Shown here piece by piece: positions 7,924 through 15,082 of a stretch of 64,000 nt of DNA. This stretch comes from Mesorhizobium temperatum. GTDB taxonomy: Bacteria; Pseudomonadota; Alphaproteobacteria; Rhizobiales; Rhizobiaceae. Positions within the stretch are counted from its first letter, which is position 1, and every line of letters begins with the position of its first letter. A model generated the notes under the pieces. It ran no database searches. It was given only the letters and a program-made list of their open reading frames with translations, and was not told the origin of the DNA. Both the position numbers and the translations under genes were made by a program. Where the stretch lies: positions 34,314-98,313 of the forward strand of contig NZ_NPKJ01000077.1 in NCBI RefSeq assembly GCF_002284575.1. The letters run 5' to 3'.

Positions 7924-8877
7924 ATGGCACTGAGAGCCGACGACCTGATCGACCGCCGCCGCTTGCGCCGCAAGCTGACATTCTGGCGCGTTGCAGCGCT
8001 TGTTGTCGCGGCAGTCGGGCTGATTGCCTTTTCGAGCTGGATTTACGGTGACGACTTCACTGGCACGGCGGTCGACCATATCGCCAAGGTCAAGATCGAG
8101 GGCACCATTACCGAAGACGAAGACCTGATCAAACAACTGGATACCATCCGTCAATCCTCGAGGGTGAAAGCTGTGATCCTGTCGATCGATTCACCGGGCG
8201 GCACCACCGTCGGGGGCGAATCGATCTACGAGGCAGTGCGCAAGCTGGCCACCGAGAAGCCGGTGGTGGCCGAGGTCGGCACGCTGGCCGCATCGGCGGG
8301 CTACATGATCGCCACCGCGGCCGATCATATCGTCGCGCGCAAATCGTCGATCGTCGGCTCGATAGGCGTGCTGATCCAGTATCCGGACGTCAGCGGCCTT
8401 ATGGACAAGGTCGGCATCAAGCTCGAGGAAGTGAAATCCTCGCCGTTGAAAGCCTCGCCGTCGCCTTTCAAGCCGACCAATGACGACGAGCGCACCATGG
8501 TCCGCAAGCTGATCCTGGACAGCTACGACTGGTTCGTCGGCGTCGTCGCCGAACGACGCAACATGACCAAGCCGGAGGCGCTGGCCCTGGCCGACGGTTC
8601 GATCTTCACCGGCCGGCAGGCTGTTGCCAACAAATTGGTCGACGCGGTCGGCGGCGAGACCGAAGCGATCGACTGGCTCGCGACCAAGGGCGTCGACGCC
8701 AAGCTCAAGGTGGTGGAGTGGAAGGACGCGGAAAGCGGCGGCTTCCTGTTCTCGAAAGCGATGGCGCGAACCATCGGCAGTGCGCTCGGCCTGCCCGACT
8801 ATGGCGGCGAGATCATTCACGAACTTGGTGCCGACCGCTTGTTTCTTGACGGTCTCGTTTCCGTCTGGCACCCTTGA
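7924..8877 (+). CDS. sppA: Signal peptide peptidase SppA, short form
   Basis: A 317-residue membrane-anchored serine protease that degrades cleaved signal peptides. One N-terminal transmembrane helix (about residues 22-42) is followed by an S49 peptidase domain. The catalytic Ser lies in VGTLAASAGYMIA and the catalytic Lys in ARKSSIVGSIGVL, the Ser-Lys dyad of SppA. The SIDSPGG motif near residue 90 belongs to the ClpP-like fold. ATG 7924 is chosen over 7912 because GAGG at 7914-7917 is well placed for it. It is followed by ihfB in the same direction, a conserved pairing in alphaproteobacteria. Confidence 0.93.
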   Translation: MALRADDLIDRRRLRRKLTFWRVAALVVAAVGLIAFSSWIYGDDFTGTAVDHIAKVKIEGTITEDEDLIKQLDTIRQSSRVKAVILSIDSPGGTTVGGESIYEAVRKLATEKPVVAEVGTLAASAGYMIATAADHIVARKSSIVGSIGVLIQYPDVSGLMDKVGIKLEEVKSSPLKASPSPFKPTNDDERTMVRKLILDSYDWFVGVVAERRNMTKPEALALADGSIFTGRQAVANKLVDAVGGETEAIDWLATKGVDAKLKVVEWKDAESGGFLFSKAMARTIGSALGLPDYGGEIIHELGADRLFLDGLVSVWHP

Positions 8878-8947
8878 GACGAGTGAAAAAAGCAAATAAA
8901 ATCATCCTCATAATTTTGACCGCAGTGTTTTCACGGGGAGCCTTCTC

Positions 8948-9232
8948 ATGATCAAATCCGAACTTGTGCAGATCATCGCCACACGCAACCCGCACCTTTT
9001 TCTGCGCGACGTCGAAAACATCGTCGGCGCGATTTTCGACGAGATCACCGACGCGCTTGCCGAAGGCAACCGGGTCGAGCTGCGCGGTTTCGGTGCTTTC
9101 TCGGTGAAAAACCGCCCCGCCCGCACCGGCCGCAACCCGCGCACCGGCGAATCCGTCGAGGTCGAGGAGAAATGGGTGCCGTTCTTCAAGACCGGCAAGG
9201 AATTGCGTGAAAGGCTGAACGGCGGCAAATAG
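8948..9232 (+). CDS. ihfB: Integration host factor subunit beta
   Basis: A 94-residue HU/IHF-family DNA-bending protein. The beta-arm consensus is present (VELRGFGAFSVKNRPARTGRNPRTGE), with the proline that intercalates in the minor groove. The N-terminus MIKSELVQIIA is typical of IhfB rather than HU. It forms a heterodimer with IhfA and assists recombination, replication and sigma-54 promoters; rpoN lies nearby in this window. GGGGAG precedes the start. Confidence 0.95.
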   Translation: MIKSELVQIIATRNPHLFLRDVENIVGAIFDEITDALAEGNRVELRGFGAFSVKNRPARTGRNPRTGESVEVEEKWVPFFKTGKELRERLNGGK

Positions 9233-9314
9233 GCGCCGCGCGAGCTCGTGCAGCATGCCGGCCTTTTCAGTAGGGCCCGGCCCGCGGTAGAGCCCGCCTT
9301 CGACAGGAAATTCC

Positions 9315-9647
9315 ATGTTCAATCGTTTCATGCTCGTCGTGGTCTTCGTGCCGCTGGCCGTCATCCTGATTGCGCTGGCGGTCGCCAACCGCGATCCGGT
9401 TGCCTTCACCCTGGATCCGTTCAACCCCGGCAATCCGGCGCTGACGGTGACGCTGCCGCTTTTCATCTTCCTGTTCCTGGCTCTCGCCATCGGCATGGTC
9501 GTCGGCAGCCTGGCGACCTGGATCAAGCAGGGCCGCTATCGCAGGCTGGCGCGCCAGCGCGGCGTCGAGGCCGAGAACCTGCGCCAGGCGGTCAGCCGTG
9601 CGCCGCCTGCGCCACAAGGCCCGGCCTTACCGAAGCCGACGAACTGA
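9315..9647 (+). CDS. LapA-domain (DUF1049) membrane protein
   Basis: A 110-residue protein with two transmembrane helices (about residues 5-25 and 44-68) and a short charged, coiled-coil cytosolic tail (QGRYRRLARQRGVEAENLRQAVS). This is the LapA/YciS layout; E. coli LapA works with LapB in controlling LPS synthesis. Its position directly after ihfB is conserved in enterobacteria and rhizobia. The function here is inferred from family and context. Confidence 0.8.
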   Translation: MFNRFMLVVVFVPLAVILIALAVANRDPVAFTLDPFNPGNPALTVTLPLFIFLFLALAIGMVVGSLATWIKQGRYRRLARQRGVEAENLRQAVSRAPPAPQGPALPKPTN

Positions 9648-9660
9648 GCCAACACAGCGC

Positions 9661-9760
9661 CGCACGTCCTTTGGGACGCACAAAGGACGCCGTACCATTT
9701 TGATTACGCATGATCTTTTCCGAAAATCGGTTCCGATTTCCGCGGTTATGCGTTAGGCGT
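9661..9760. repeat. Dispersed palindromic repeat (ACGCATGATC family)
   Basis: ACGCATGATC at 9706-9715 and GGTTATGCGT at 9744-9753 form the arms of an imperfect palindrome with an inner GAAAATCGG / CCGATTTCC pair. A second hairpin (GTCC-TTTG-GGAC) precedes it near 9666-9676. A related pair of arms recurs at 38273-38321. It looks like a rhizobial repetitive palindrome and fills most of the gap before the ornithine cyclodeaminase-like gene. Confidence 0.55.
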
Positions 9761-9782
9761 ATTTCTCTTCACGGAGTTTCCC

Positions 9783-10763
9783 ATGCTGACCATTTCGGCG
9801 GCCGAGGTCGATCATGCGCTGACCTTTCCCGGCCTGGTCGAGACGCTGCGCGCGGCCTTTCGCGATGGCGCGATACAACCGGTCAGGCATCACCATACGC
9901 TCGAACGGCCCGACGGCGCGGCCTCGACGCTGCTCCTGATGCCGGCCTGGACCGACTTCAATGCGGCCGGCACGTCGGCAGGCGGCCATATCGGCGTCAA
10001 GATCGTCACGGTGTCGCCCGACAACAACACCGTAGGCAAACCCGCGGTGATGGGGCTTTACCTCCTGCTCGACGGCGCGACCGGCGAGCCTGAAGCCATG
10101 ATCGACGGCCAGCGGTTGACGCAGTGGCGCACGGCCTGCGCCTCGGCGCTGGCCGCCTCCTATCTGGCCCGCGAGGACGCTGAGCGGCTGCTGGTGGTGG
10201 GCGCCGGCGCGCTGTCGCCGTTCCTCGCCAGGGCACATTCAGCGGTGCGGCCGATCACCGCCATCCGCATCTGGAACCGCACACCGGCCAATGCCGAAAA
10301 GGTTGCAGCGGAATTGCGCGCCGAGGGCTTTGCGGCCACCGCCGCGAGCGATCTCGACGCCGAACTCGGCCAGGCCGACATCGTTTCGTCGGCGACCATC
10401 ACGACCACGCCGCTGATCAAGGGCGCGCTGTTGAAGCCGGGAACCCATGTCGATCTGGTCGGCGGTTTCACGCCTGATATGCGCGAAAGCGACGACGATG
10501 CGATTGCGCGTGCCCGCGTCTATGTCGACACCCGGACCGGCGCCACCAAGGAAGCGGGCGACATCGTCCAGCCGCTGGCCTCGGGCGTGCTGAAGGCGCA
10601 AGCCATCGTCGCCGACCTGCATGAATTGGCACGCGGCCAGAAGAAGGGCCGGCAGAGCCCCGGTGAGATCACGCTGTTCAAATCGGTCGGCGCAGCCCTC
10701 GAAGACCTCGCCGCCGGCATTGCGGTGTACAAGGCGCTGGGGAGTAGGGGAGTAGGGGAGTAG
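9783..10763 (+). CDS. Ornithine cyclodeaminase / mu-crystallin family protein
   Basis: A 326-residue NAD(P)-dependent enzyme of the OCD/mu-crystallin family. The family includes ornithine cyclodeaminase, alanine dehydrogenase and imine reductases. The Rossmann fold is marked by LLVVGAGALSPFLARAHSAV, and GGHIGVKIVTVSPDN and DLVGGFTPDMRESDDDAI are family blocks. The substrate cannot be assigned. The last codons (GSRGVGE) and the TAG stop are supplied by a G-rich octanucleotide repeat, so the natural C-terminus has probably been replaced by repeat-encoded residues. Confidence 0.88.
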   Translation: MLTISAAEVDHALTFPGLVETLRAAFRDGAIQPVRHHHTLERPDGAASTLLLMPAWTDFNAAGTSAGGHIGVKIVTVSPDNNTVGKPAVMGLYLLLDGATGEPEAMIDGQRLTQWRTACASALAASYLAREDAERLLVVGAGALSPFLARAHSAVRPITAIRIWNRTPANAEKVAAELRAEGFAATAASDLDAELGQADIVSSATITTTPLIKGALLKPGTHVDLVGGFTPDMRESDDDAIARARVYVDTRTGATKEAGDIVQPLASGVLKAQAIVADLHELARGQKKGRQSPGEITLFKSVGAALEDLAAGIAVYKALGSRGVGE

Positions 10764-10768
10764 GGGAG
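10739..10768 (+). repeat. G-rich octanucleotide repeat, G-quadruplex motif
   Basis: Four GGGG runs are separated by three identical AGTA loops (10739-10742, 10747-10750, 10755-10758, 10763-10766). This is a perfect intramolecular G-quadruplex motif on the coding strand. It begins inside the ornithine cyclodeaminase-like gene and provides its stop codon. Confidence 0.85.
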
Positions 10769-10815
10769 CCGTACCAATCGTGCGGCTTCGTGCTAGTCAT
10801 AATTCCCCTATTCAC

Positions 10816-10879
10816 TTACTCCCTTACTCCCTTACTCCCTTACTCCCTTACTCCCTTACTCCCTTACTCCCTTACTCCC
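10816..10879. repeat. Eight tandem TTACTCCC units
   Basis: Eight exact copies of TTACTCCC run head to tail. Read on the minus strand they are GGGAGTAA units, so the block is the inverted counterpart of the G-rich repeat at 10739-10768 and can also form a G-quadruplex on the minus strand. The two blocks can also base-pair with each other in RNA. No spacers are present, so this is not a CRISPR array. Confidence 0.9.
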
Positions 10880-10940
10880 TTGCTTCTCTGTTCCCGTTCG
10901 GACGGGAACGTGTCCGGCGTCACGCCGTTGTTCGGGCGTT

Positions 10941-11426
10941 ATGGAGATACGCGGGTTCCTGTTGTTCTGGTCCATCTTGGCCGCCGTCGTCGCGGCGCTC
11001 AGCCTTGGACCGTCCTTCGCCCATGTTCTGGAATCGGCTCCTCGGCTGACGAAGTGGTCGCCTTCGCTCTGGCGCGAGACGACTGTCTTCAACGCCCAGT
11101 TCCAGCTGTTTGCCGTCATTGGCGCGCCACTCGACGTGGCCGCGATCGGCTGCCCGGGACTTCTCGCATGGATGCTGCGCAATGACCGTCCGGCGTTCTG
11201 GTACGCGTTGGCCGCTGCCGTGCTCTATGCGGTGTCTCTTGCGATGTGGTTTGCTCTCGTCAAGCCGACGAACGATATTCTGGCCACCTGGGTGCCTGGA
11301 CCGATTCCGGAAAATTTCGAAGCGATCCGACTGCGCTGGGAAACCGGCCATATGATCGTCGCCGGCTTCAAGGCAGTCGGTTTCGTATCGCTGGTTGCCG
11401 CCCTGCTTTGGATCAGGCGCGGCTGA
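10941..11426 (+). CDS. DUF1772-like integral membrane protein
   Basis: A 161-residue hydrophobic protein with four predicted membrane helices (about residues 4-26, 55-78, 84-106 and 137-157). It carries the motif LVKPTNDILATWVPG and a conserved RWETGH segment before the last helix, as in DUF1772-type proteins. No catalytic role is established. It lies after the octanucleotide repeat block and before the rRNA methyltransferase gene. The assignment to DUF1772 is by general pattern and is tentative. Confidence 0.7.
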   Translation: MEIRGFLLFWSILAAVVAALSLGPSFAHVLESAPRLTKWSPSLWRETTVFNAQFQLFAVIGAPLDVAAIGCPGLLAWMLRNDRPAFWYALAAAVLYAVSLAMWFALVKPTNDILATWVPGPIPENFEAIRLRWETGHMIVAGFKAVGFVSLVAALLWIRRG

Positions 11427-11506
11427 CCGTTTCGGAAATGTCCAGCGACCGCGTTTGTTGCACCGGTGAATGTGCTGTGGCAGAAGCGGGCCAAGTCGCC
11501 CCGGAG

Positions 11507-12562
11507 ATGCTCTTCTTGAAACCTTTTCGCGACAAACGCCGCGACAGCCGCTCGCATCAGCTCGCAAAGGGCGGGGCGGAACAGGCGCAGCGCGGGACCG
11601 GCACAGCACCGGGCAACCGCACCGAGCCGAAAACCGCGCCGCGCGTCCTTTCCCGCCGCGACGGCGCCCTGCCCGCCGAACACCTGCCGCTGATCCTCGA
11701 AGTGGCGCCCAACGCCGATTATGCGTTGCTCGACAGCGGCGCCGGTCAAAAGCTCGAGCAGTACGGGCCCTATCGCATCGTCCGGCCCGAAGGCCAGGCG
11801 ATCTGGCAAAAAGCGTTGCCGGCCAAAGACTGGGACCGCGCCGACGCCATTTTCACCGGCGACACCGACGAGGAAGGCATCGGCCGCTGGCGCTTCCCCA
11901 AGACGCCGCTCGGCGAGACCTGGCCGATGAAGCATGACGGAATCGACTATCTCGGCCGCTTCACCTCGTTTCGCCATGTCGGCGTCTTCCCCGAGCAGGC
12001 CTCGCACTGGGACCACATGGCCGGGCTGATCGCGGCGGCGAAGCGACCGGTCAAGGTGCTGAATCTGTTCGGCTATACCGGCCTTGCCTCGCTGGTGGCG
12101 GCGCGCGCCGGCGCCGAGGTCACCCATGTCGATGCGTCCAAGAAGGCGATCGGCTGGGCCAGAGAGAACCAGGAGATGGCGGGCCTGTCGCAAAAGCCGA
12201 TCCGCTGGATCATCGACGACGCCATGAAATTCGCCGAGCGCGAGGAGCGCCGCGGCAGCCGCTACGACATCATCCTGTTCGATCCGCCCGCCTATGGCCG
12301 TGGCCCCAAGGGCGAGGTCTGGCAATTGTTCGAGGACCTGCCTGATCTGACCGACCTCTGCAGCTCGATCCTGACGCCGAAGCCGCTTGCTGTCGTGCTG
12401 ACCGCCTATTCGATCCGCGCCTCCTTCTTCGCCATCCATGCCTTGATGCGCGACACATTTGCCGGCATGGGCGGCACGGTCGAATCCGGCGAACTGATCA
12501 TCCGCGAAAAATCCGCCGGCCGGGCGCTGTCTACGTCGCTGTTCTCACGCTGGGTGGCCTGA
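11507..12562 (+). CDS. Class I SAM-dependent methyltransferase, RlmI/RlmK-like
   Basis: A 351-residue protein if started at 11507 (374 if started at ATG 11438; neither has a strong ribosome-binding site, and the extra residues look unconserved and Cys-rich). The SAM-binding motif I is VLNLFGYTGLASLVAARAGA and the acidic motif II is VTHVDASKKAIGWA. The catalytic DPPAYGRGPKGE is the form found in 23S rRNA and related base methyltransferases. The product probably methylates rRNA. The next gene starts directly after the stop (TGAATG), and it is also an RNA methyltransferase, so the pair is likely an operon. Confidence 0.85.
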   Translation: MLFLKPFRDKRRDSRSHQLAKGGAEQAQRGTGTAPGNRTEPKTAPRVLSRRDGALPAEHLPLILEVAPNADYALLDSGAGQKLEQYGPYRIVRPEGQAIWQKALPAKDWDRADAIFTGDTDEEGIGRWRFPKTPLGETWPMKHDGIDYLGRFTSFRHVGVFPEQASHWDHMAGLIAAAKRPVKVLNLFGYTGLASLVAARAGAEVTHVDASKKAIGWARENQEMAGLSQKPIRWIIDDAMKFAEREERRGSRYDIILFDPPAYGRGPKGEVWQLFEDLPDLTDLCSSILTPKPLAVVLTAYSIRASFFAIHALMRDTFAGMGGTVESGELIIREKSAGRALSTSLFSRWVA

Positions 12563-13420
12563 ATGAGCGAGCGGCACGCCGGCGCGCCGGGGCAGGTGAA
12601 GGAAGTGACCAGCCTCGCCAATCCGTTGATCAAGGACATCAAGGCGCTCTCCCTGAAGAAATTCCGCGACCAGCAGAACGCCTTCATGGCCGAGGGACTG
12701 AAGCTGGTCATCGACGCGCTCGACCTCGGCTGGTCGATCCGGACGCTGGTCTTCGCCAAGGCCGGACGCGGCAACGCTGCAGTCGAAAAGGTCGCGGCGC
12801 GCACGGTTGCCGGCGGCGGCACCGTGCTCGAAGTTTCGGAAAAAGTGCTCGTCGCCATCACCCGCCGTGATAACCCGCAAATGGTGGTCGGCGTCTTTTC
12901 GCAGAAATTCCTGCCGCTGAAGGACATCCGCGCTCAAGACGGCGACGTCTGGGTGGCGCTCGACCGCGTGCGCGACCCCGGCAATCTCGGCACCGTCATC
13001 CGCACCGTCGATGCCGTTGGCGCCAAGGGCATCATCCTGGTCGGCGAGACCACCGATCCTTTTTCCGTCGAGACCGTGCGCGCCACGATGGGCTCGATCT
13101 TCGCGGTGCCGGTCGCCAAGGCGACGCCGGAAACCTTCCTTGCGTGGCGAAAAGGCTTTCCTGGCCTCGTTGCCGGCACACATCTGAAGGGTGCGGTCGA
13201 CTACCGCTCGGTCGACTTTTCCAAAGGCCCGGTGCTGCTGATGATGGGCAACGAACAGCAGGGCCTGCCCGAAAGCATGGCCGAAAGCTGTGACAGATTG
13301 CTGCGGATTCCGCAGGCCGGCCGGGCCGATTCGCTCAATCTCGCGGTGGCCACCGGCATCATGCTGTTCGAGATCCGGCGCGGCGCGCTGAAACTTGCCC
13401 CAGAGGACGCCAAACCGTGA
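12563..13420 (+). CDS. TrmH/SpoU family RNA 2-prime-O-methyltransferase
   Basis: A 285-residue protein with an N-terminal substrate-binding domain (SLANPLIKDIKALSLKKFRD) and a C-terminal SPOUT knot. SPOUT motif 1 is DRVRDPGNLGTVIRTVDA, motif 2 is LLMMGNEQQGLPESM and motif 3 is ADSLNLAVATGIMLFE. The family methylates ribose in tRNA or 23S rRNA; the target nucleotide is not predictable here. The start follows the upstream stop with no gap, and the stop overlaps the GTG of lspA (GTGA), so three genes appear translationally linked. Confidence 0.93.
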   Translation: MSERHAGAPGQVKEVTSLANPLIKDIKALSLKKFRDQQNAFMAEGLKLVIDALDLGWSIRTLVFAKAGRGNAAVEKVAARTVAGGGTVLEVSEKVLVAITRRDNPQMVVGVFSQKFLPLKDIRAQDGDVWVALDRVRDPGNLGTVIRTVDAVGAKGIILVGETTDPFSVETVRATMGSIFAVPVAKATPETFLAWRKGFPGLVAGTHLKGAVDYRSVDFSKGPVLLMMGNEQQGLPESMAESCDRLLRIPQAGRADSLNLAVATGIMLFEIRRGALKLAPEDAKP

Positions 13421-13929
13421 CATCCCAAATGGTCAAATCCCCAACGGCAAAATCATGGTTCCCCTACGCCCTGCTGGTCGCAGCCGCGATAGCGCTCGAC
13501 CAGTGGGTGAAATACCTGGTCGAGACCGGCCTTGCCTTCCAGGAAAAGGTCGATCTTGTACCGTTCCTGGCGCTGTATCGCACCTACAACACCGGCATCG
13601 CCTTCTCGATGTTTTCGTCCTTCGGCGACACCGGCCTGGTGGTCATCGCCGCTTTCGTCGTCGCTTTCGTGCTCTATCTCGCGGCCCGCACCCCGCCCGG
13701 CCACGTGCTTACCCGCATCGGCTTTGCCCTGATCGTCGGCGGCGCGCTCGGCAATCTGTTCGACCGCGTTACCTATGGTCACGTGATCGACTACATCCTG
13801 TTCCACACCCCGGTATGGTCCTTTGCCATCTTCAACCTCGCCGACGCCTTCATCGCGGTCGGCGCGGTGGTGGTCGTCTTCGACGAACTCATCGGTTGGC
13901 GGCGCGAGGCCAAACCCTCAAGCGATTGA
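13417..13929 (+). CDS. lspA: Lipoprotein signal peptidase (signal peptidase II)
   Basis: A 170-residue aspartic protease of the inner membrane that removes signal peptides from diacylglyceryl-modified prolipoproteins. It has four membrane helices. The two catalytic aspartates lie in GGALGNLFDRV and FNLADAFIAVG. The YNTGIAFS block is the third conserved motif. The GTG at 13417 overlaps the previous stop; ATG 13429 is an alternative start. The tight overlap with the SpoU gene suggests coupled translation. Confidence 0.95.
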   Translation: MTSQMVKSPTAKSWFPYALLVAAAIALDQWVKYLVETGLAFQEKVDLVPFLALYRTYNTGIAFSMFSSFGDTGLVVIAAFVVAFVLYLAARTPPGHVLTRIGFALIVGGALGNLFDRVTYGHVIDYILFHTPVWSFAIFNLADAFIAVGAVVVVFDELIGWRREAKPSSD

Positions 13930-13981
13930 CCTGGCCCTCTGCCGCCATACAGTGGCCATTCGAAAAGCCCGAGGAGAAGAC

Positions 13982-14971
13982 ATGTCCGAAACCTTCAAAG
14001 CCATCCTCGTTTCGCGCGATGCCGAGAAGAAGCAGTCGGTCGCGGTGACCGACCTCACCGAGGCCGACCTGATGGAAGGCGATGTCACCGTCGCCGTCGA
14101 GGCGACGACGGTGAACTACAAGGACGGCCTCGCCATATCAGGCAAGGCGCCGGTGATCCGCCGCTGGCCATTGGTGCCGGGCATTGACTTCGCCGGCACC
14201 GTCGTCTCGTCTTCCCATGCCGACTGGCGCAAGGGGGACAAGGTCATATTGAACGGCTGGGGCGTCGGCGAGACGCATTTTGGCGCCTATGCCGAGCGTG
14301 CCCGTGTCAACGGCGACTGGCTGGTGCCGCTGCCTCAGGGCATGAGCCCGCATGATGCCATGGCGATCGGCACCGCCGGCTACACCGCCATGCTTTGCGT
14401 CATCGCGCTGGAACGGCACGGCATCGTGCCCGATCGCGGCCCGGTGGTGGTGACGGGCGCGGCTGGCGGCGTCGGCTCGGTCGCGGTCTCGATCCTGTCC
14501 AGCCTCGGCTATCATGTCATCGCCTCGACCGGCCGCAGCGCTGAAAGCCCCTATCTGATCGACCTGGGTGCTGCGGAAGTGATTTCGCGCGACGAGCTTG
14601 CCCAGCCGGCAAAGCCGCTCGCCAAGGAACGCTGGGCCGGCGGCGTCGATGCGGTCGGCAGTCACACGCTGGCCAATGTCCTTTCGATGACCTCCTATGG
14701 CGGCGCCGTCGCCGCCTGCGGCCTAGCAGGCGGCATGGATCTGCCGGCGAGCGTCGCCCCGTTCATCCTGCGCGGCGTTTGTCTGCTCGGCATCGATTCG
14801 GTGATGGCGCCAAAAGTGGTCCGCCTGGAGGCGTGGCGCCGCATCGGCACGGACCTCGATCTCCAGAAGCTCGCCAGCCTATCCACGACCATTGGCTTTG
14901 ACGGCATCATCGACGCCGCGCACGACATCGTCGAGGGCAAGATCCGTGGCCGCGTGGTGGTGGATATGTGA
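13982..14971 (+). CDS. Medium-chain dehydrogenase/reductase, AcuI/YhdH-type quinone oxidoreductase
   Basis: A 329-residue zinc-independent MDR protein close to AcuI/YhdH, NADPH-dependent acrylyl-CoA reductases. An N-terminal GroES-like domain holds PLVPGIDFAGTVV. The nucleotide-binding motif is VVVTGAAGGVGSVAVSIL, and the C-terminal block contains GIDSVMAPKVVRLEAW, typical of the YhdH subgroup. ATG 13982 is preceded by GGAGAAGAC. It stands alone after lspA. Substrate specificity is inferred from the subgroup only. Confidence 0.9.
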   Translation: MSETFKAILVSRDAEKKQSVAVTDLTEADLMEGDVTVAVEATTVNYKDGLAISGKAPVIRRWPLVPGIDFAGTVVSSSHADWRKGDKVILNGWGVGETHFGAYAERARVNGDWLVPLPQGMSPHDAMAIGTAGYTAMLCVIALERHGIVPDRGPVVVTGAAGGVGSVAVSILSSLGYHVIASTGRSAESPYLIDLGAAEVISRDELAQPAKPLAKERWAGGVDAVGSHTLANVLSMTSYGGAVAACGLAGGMDLPASVAPFILRGVCLLGIDSVMAPKVVRLEAWRRIGTDLDLQKLASLSTTIGFDGIIDAAHDIVEGKIRGRVVVDM

Positions 14972-15082
14972 GTTCTGTCGTCTGCCGTTTTGCGCGAAAG
15001 GAAGGCAAAAAACCGCGCGACCGATAAAATTCGAACGATCGGCCGCAATTTTCCATAATCTCTGTCTGGCAAGGGTTTCCGC

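Noticed and set aside
10816..10879. CRISPR-like array
   Set aside because: The units are 8 bp and contiguous, without spacers or cas genes.
10780..11049. Open frames rich in LLPYSLTP repeats
   Set aside because: They are translations of the TTACTCCC tandem repeat and have no coding support.
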